Shown here in pieces: positions 58,331 to 64,000 of a stretch of 64,000 nucleotides of DNA (its first letter is position 1; every line of letters starts with the position of its first letter). Below the pieces are notes generated by a model that saw only the letters and a list, made by a program, of their open reading frames with translations, had not been told where the DNA came from and made no database searches. Made by a program: the position numbers and the translations under genes. Origin of the DNA: Theobroma cacao (Eukaryota; Streptophyta; Magnoliopsida; Malvales; Malvaceae); the NCBI RefSeq assembly GCF_000208745.1, contig NC_030858.1, forward strand, positions 10,855,667 to 10,919,666, in the 5' to 3' direction.

Positions 58331-60537
58331 GTCCTCATCTCTCTCCAAAAGAAAAAAAGAAGACGAGAACAGAGACAAGAGTTTCAATTCATAGACTTAA
58401 ATTCACAATCAAAAGCTACAAATTTAGGTTCATAATCGTCTTGGTTGTCACCATCACCAATTTTTATATATATAGTTCAAAACAACTTGCTTTGAAAATT
58501 TTACAAGCTGTAAATGCCATAGTTGCGGAGATAAATACATAACCTTCCATCAGATAAATACATCTAAGACGGTAAGGAGCAGCAATTTGATTTTAGACAA
58601 CACAAAATTATTAACAAATCTGCACTGGAAGGGAGGTAACTATGTGGCTGCTGTCCTTGTCTTCATTATTTTTGGGCTACTCATTGATTGTTCTTCAGCT
58701 CTTCCATTTGTTGTAAAGAGAAGGTCTTTGATTGGCTCATAGATGCAAGGTTGTTAGACGTCTCCCTTTCACTTTGATCCATGATTCACATGATGCTTTG
58801 ATAATTATTTCATCCAAGTCATAAGGCTACTTTTTCTTGTTTGTATCATTTGAGTAAAAAGTCAATTAGAAACCACAAGTTAAGTACTATTATTATTAAG
58901 TTTCATCTTTCTAATGTGATTGCACTTCTTTTTAATTATTTTGGTCAACCTTGCTATTCATTCATGCTTATCAAGAGACGATTTTTTTTCCAGTCTCATA
59001 GATGATGTAGGATTAATGTAGGCAGCCTTTTTCCAAAACATCAATGAAATGTATTATCACAAGATTTAATTACATACTTCAATATTCATCTTCAAAAAAA
59101 GAAGACGACAAAAATTGAATAAAATTTACATATGATGAGACCATGACTCGAAAATTTAAAAGTTACAAGTCTTCTTCTTGTCATTGAGATAAGACGTTGT
59201 TGGCATATATATATATTTACACTGCTATAGAACATTTTTCATGTTGTTGGTTGCAATTTCAATAGTTTGACAAGCAGTCTGTATCCTCTGGTACACCCGT
59301 CGCAAAGTATACAACATTTTCCGTGTCACTCGGTTGGGAAACATGGCATTAACTCAACTAGATTTTCTTCTCCTCTCTTGGAAGAATTAAACTAGACGAA
59401 CAATTTTGGCCATCCTTTTAAGAATTATGTGCTCTAAAATATTGAATATCCACCTTTTCAATTTGATGTTTCTTTTAAGGGCAAGACTTGGGTATTCCTT
59501 AAATCGAGTTGGTCAAGTTTCTCAATATAAATTCAAATTAAAAAACAAATTCAAATCAACATATAGATTTCTAAATCTTGTTAAATAGATCAATTACACA
59601 AAACGTTAAATCATTTGAACAAGTTTTACTATTACCATTTAAATACAGGGGATTTTATTAAAAAAATAACAAAATTTTAACCACTCAATAACTATTGATG
59701 GAAATTCATATGTAGATACTTTTTAATTAATTGTTTGCATATTGTTGATTTACTTATAAAAATCAGTTTTAATTTTTTTGTAATCATCTTTTTTTTAAAT
59801 GCTTTTGTAATCATCTTTAGCGAGGAACTTAACAAACTTGACCTAAAAATTTTTATTTAAGTTTTTTATTTTTTTTAAAAGAAAGCATATCTTCTCTTTC
59901 TTTTTCCCCTGTCTTGTAGGTACATATTAAATTCAAACTTGTTGGTCTATATTGAAATTTTTTTATTAAAAAAGTTTAAATATTAATATTAAAATGTTTT
60001 TTCTTAGGTTACATATCAATCAAATTGAATAGTTGATATGAAATGGAAGGATTGTACAAGGTTAATAGCCAATGTCTGAGAAAGCCTTGAGGAGAATCAC
60101 GAATAGTATCATGCAAGTTCGAGTCTCATAGGTGATCTTCAGTCCTTTGATATCCGTGCCTACATGGAATTCCTCTCCGTTCAAAATAAAATAATATAAT
60201 ATAAAAAGTAGTAGATTTTTTAGGTCTAAATTCAAGTGTTAGGTAATATAGAAAATAATAAACTTTATATTAATGAGAAGGTAGAGAAAAGGAACGTTAT
60301 AACTAGATTCTTTTAAATCTTTTTTATTTTTTATGTCTTTTTCAAAATTAAAAGCCTAGCTGAAATTTTCTTTGTTATTATTATTTGAATGAGAGAATCA
60401 ACTTAAACTCTTTATTTTGTTTTTAAAAAGACTTTATTTTGAATTTAAAAATTGATTATCATTGAGATAATATTTTGACAATTTTGTTTACAAGTCAAAT
60501 ATGAACCAATATTTTAGATGTTGGGACTATATGGTAG
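58331..60537. other. AT-rich intergenic sequence
   Basis: No gene or element recognised. A tRNA B-box-like string (AAGTTCGAGTCTC, about 60115-60127) is followed by A-rich sequence, which is weak evidence for a SINE remnant. A short TA run lies at about 59205-59216. Confidence 0.4.
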
Positions 60538-60790
60538 AGGTGTCCATGAATTAGGTCCAATCCGATCAACACCTCTAAAACCTAAATCCAAATTTGTGTC
60601 AAGTTCGACAATTAAAATTTATTTATTATTAAAAACTTAAAGAATTTATATTAATATCTTGTTATTTTAAATATGTTTTAAAATTAAATTTAAAGAAAAA
60701 TAAATATTTGTTATCTCAAGTCTAGTTGGACCGAGTTAAGACTTAAAAACCTTGTTCAGGGCTTAACCAGCGAACCTAACAGGTAATCGG
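60538..60790. repeat. Possible interspersed repeat (GAGGTGTCCATGAA type)
   Basis: Begins GTAGAGGTGTCCATGAATTA with GGTCCAATCCGATC, and ends with CGAACCTAACAGGTAATCGG. This recalls a common plant repeat that opens GGGTGTCCATGG. Diverged and without a clear terminal repeat. Confidence 0.3.
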
Positions 60791-62700
60791 ATCCATACAC
60801 AAATCTAATATACAATAATATACTTTGATAAATACTAGTTGAAATAAGGCACAAAATTTTTGTCTTTGTCGTTATTTTTGTATGGTCTCTTGGTATTTTG
60901 GTGCCATTGAGCACAACTTGATGAATATGAATACAGAATTTGGATGGCATCGTGGCAGTCATGGCAAGTTATCTTTGAGTTGGTCGTTATTTCTTTTTTG
61001 GTCTGCCTAACGAAATTAAACTTAATTAGGTGGCAAAGGGATGGAGAAATAAGTTTGTTAAATAGCACCAAAAATGTTGTTTGCAGAAAGAGTTTGACCA
61101 AACTTAGAACATGTAGCTGGTGTCTTCTGTTTACCCGCTTGGGAGTTGTCGGTTGCTTTCAGAAGATCTAGGCTTTAGCAACTTGAAAATGGTCCCAAGA
61201 AATTTCAGCCACTAGTTATCAAACCTTGCAACTATGAAAATCTAAAAATCCCGCCTTAGCTCATAGCCAATTCCGATAGGGCAAAACAAAAAACCTTTTG
61301 AGAAAAGAAGAGGCCTGATTGATATGTCGTGGGATTGCACGAATCAAGAGGACAAAGTTTTGGTGCAAGCTTGGGAATTGGGGTTTATCCAGGAAGAAAG
61401 TGCGTTTGCCTCCTCTTTTCCAGATTAGATAAAAGGTTGAATGAATCGTCGACCATATCTAGAGTGAAGCACATCCCTGTTAAATAAGATTTCGGTGAAG
61501 TTTTTTACAGCAAGTTATCGAAGTTGTGAATTAAAAGACTGACAGAATTGAATAAATCAATAATATGCTAAAGATTAGCTGAAAAGATATCATACCAATA
61601 TTTACTTTTCATTTAATCATTTTAAGCTAGGAGCTTTATCACAAAATTAATCTAAACAAAAACACTTTACAAAAAAGAAATAATTTGACTAATTAAATCA
61701 GTTTTGATGTTAATTGTGCTTTTCACTTTTATCTTTATTAAATTTCTCTACAAAAGAAATGGATGCCAATATAGAGTTCAGCAGTTCACATGAATGTGAA
61801 GACTACCCAACCCACTTTGGTTTTGGTTTTGGTTTCGATCAGATCAAAAGCCAGAAAGAAAGCTACTGAAAAGCTTTTCCAGGTAGAATTTAATTAATAC
61901 ATCTCCTTACAATCAAAGCACTACTCTTGAAACATCTGGAAGTTAACTTTAGGCTAACAACCAGAAGTGATTTTGATGTAGCACGATACTCTTCCCCGTG
62001 AAAGACAGAAAAAGAAAAGGAGGGCTGCACTTTAACCTTCTTAAAGATTTCCAGGGTATAATTTCTGCCGAAAGTTTTTCTTGTAATTATTACCACAGTT
62101 GAAAGTTGAAACTCCAAACCTAAAAGGGGAGTACCATGTATTCAAAGAAAAAGTTTGGGCCAATGAATCTAACATGTGATTTTTAAAATTAAATCTAACA
62201 TGTGTTTTATCAAAAAAAAATAAAAAGAAAAAATTGGCTTCACATCCAGCTGATTTAAATGCTTAAATTAAAATATATTAACAAAGAAATTTATATATAG
62301 TATGCATCGATTAAAATTTGGAAGTTCAATTTCATCCTTTATCAATTCCTCACAATTTAGCTTTGCTTAGAAAAAAAACTAACAGAGATGTAGAAATTAA
62401 AAACTTGGAAAAGGGAAAGATCTAAGATGGAGCACAATCACCACTAAAAAATTAACTAGCTATAAGGTAATTAAACTTAAGATAATTATTTATAGACAGT
62501 TCCATAATCTTTTTATTTTTTTTAATTTGATCCATGATTAATTTCAATAATTTATAATAATTATATATATATGTGTGTGTGTGTATTACAAATATCAACA
62601 ATCTTTAGAACAAATGTTAATATAGTTCATATTCCTAAAAGTTCATAAATAGATTTTCAATTGTTTTTTTATTTATACACAAATTCAAATATCATTTCTA
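60791..62700. other. AT-rich intergenic sequence
   Basis: Short frames at 60835-61171 and 61890-62117 have no recognisable domain. A TATATATATGTGTGTGTGTG compound microsatellite lies at about 62563-62584. No gene recognised. Confidence 0.4.
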
Positions 62701-64000
62701 ATGGTTCATATCAAAAAAAAATTCTAATACGAATAAATCTCATTATAATAGTATTCATATGTTATTTCTGAATACAAAATGAGTCATTTCAAAATATCTG
62801 ACCTAATACAAAAATCACTTCACATAACAGAAAATGATTCACATTCCTCCTCGACATCATACAATGAAGCTCAGACTTCCGTTGATGCATCTAAATGAGT
62901 CAAACTTCCATAAAGGTTGCTACTCGCCAACTGCCCAAAGGTCCATACATCGTATACCTTATCCATGCACTAGATGGTTATGAACTCCTACTGATGAATC
63001 AAACGAGTCAAACTTTCATTGATCAAATCCAAAAGGCACATCAAATATATGCTTCGCTCATGTATCCAAAGAGGTCAAAAGTTATACTTTCATATTCATT
63101 CATATTACAATAACTGATCATATTCAAAATGCCCAAAAACCAATCATATACCATTGCTGGATATCATTTTTGGTTCAGACGTTAAATTCCATTAAAATGT
63201 TTCCAAAAATACATAAAAATACTTTAAAAGTCTACTTTATAGAATAATAATTTTTCAATAATTCAAAAGATTACTTATAATATCATAGTAGATCAAATGC
63301 TATCAAAATGCTCTTAATATATTTTAAAATAACACATATTCATAAACGAGTTTAATACTTCATTTTCACTTTAAAACACAACTTCGATGATTCTAGTAGC
63401 TGAATCAGCTTTTAGACAAAACCAAAGAGAACTATATTGAATCAAAAACTTAACATAGTTGTTGTAAATATTGATAACCATGGTAAAAGCACTGTAAAGA
63501 GAACTATTCTGATAAGATAAACTGAAAACTGAAGTTTTGGGATCATTTTAGCACCCTAAACATATGCTGGAAAGGTTTTGATACAAACTTAATTGCCAAC
63601 TAGGCAAAATTTGATAGATTCCAATAATCGAAGTAATATGTACAATGGAAACAATTAGGGCCAAATTGACGCATACCTTTTATAACTCAAAAGGTATGAT
63701 AGTTACTAATGAACAGAACAAAACACATACCCCTTATACGTCAAATAATGATAACAGAACTTTAACAATAAGGCTAAAAAACAATCTCAAACTTCAAAGA
63801 CAAATAAGAGCAATAAAATTTGTCAATAGAATACTCAACTAAAGGATGAAGCCAACAAATCTTAGGGAATTAATTATACTTAGCCTCTCGCCTCAAAATC
63901 GAAATTGAGATCTCTTATAATCTCCAGAATTTTGTTTCAACATTAGACTTTCAAAATCAACTCCAAAACAGCAAAAACATTTCTAAAATATCATATTCAA
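62701..64000. other. Right edge, unclassified, possibly repeat-derived
   Basis: Two diverged copies of a segment GATG(C/A)ATC(T)AAA(T/C)GAGTCAAACTT occur at about 62883-62912 and 62993-63022. The texture resembles a large plant LTR, but no LTR end, primer site or coding motif is visible before the window stops. Confidence 0.3.

Noticed and set aside
60100..60200. tRNA gene or SINE suggested by a B-box-like string
   Set aside because: No A box at the expected spacing and no cloverleaf could be drawn; kept only as a weak note in the intergenic entry.
62895..63113. 72-residue plus-strand frame near the right edge
   Set aside because: It spans two diverged copies of a short repeat and has no recognisable motif.

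Overview
The window is nuclear DNA from a flowering plant, most likely a eudicot. It is AT-rich, its two recognisable host genes are split by GT-AG introns and encode plant-type receptor-like cytoplasmic kinases, and most of the rest is Ty1/copia and Ty3/gypsy retrotransposon sequence. A woody rosid, perhaps Malvaceae, is only a guess from the general look of the genes. Nothing bacterial, organellar or viral stands out, and I recognise no rRNA or tRNA gene.

Layout. 1-1.5 kb: 3' end of a decayed Ty3/gypsy element with its LTR. 3.52-3.99 kb: a foldback (MITE-like) element. 5.05-6.96 kb: a four-exon PTI1-like kinase gene. 7.58-10.94 kb: a structurally complete but internally deleted (non-autonomous) Ty3/gypsy element on the minus strand, with 5-bp target duplications; it splits an unrecognised reading frame. 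11.7-25.4 kb: a cluster of nested elements. It holds a copia LTR carrying a LINE, copia RT/RNase H split by an unidentified 1.9-kb insert, a truncated gypsy element with a 2.4-kb LTR, and a second copia LTR carrying a 3-kb solo gypsy LTR. 26.4-46.7 kb: a three-deep stack. An old copia gag-protease is split by a minus-strand SIRE-like copia element, which is itself split in gag by a 10.1-kb plus-strand SIRE-like copia element bearing an extra 3' reading frame. 51.2-54.4 kb: a ten-exon receptor-like cytoplasmic kinase with an N-terminal universal-stress-protein-like domain. The remaining 10 kb is AT-rich sequence with possible degenerate repeats.

The two kinase genes look intact and could both act in signalling at or near the plasma membrane, but nothing in the sequence links them functionally. 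All transposon reading frames carry stops or frameshifts, so no element here looks autonomous. The most interesting signals lie in the retroelements: regular ~73-74 bp arrays of inverted-repeat motifs in the LTRs of two different SIRE-like families, a copy of the same motif as a perfect hairpin just after one pol gene, the 3' reading frame of the inner element, and the unidentified purine-rich insert in a copia RT. A single N flanked by two identical 91-bp copies at 9.19-9.37 kb is most likely an assembly artefact.
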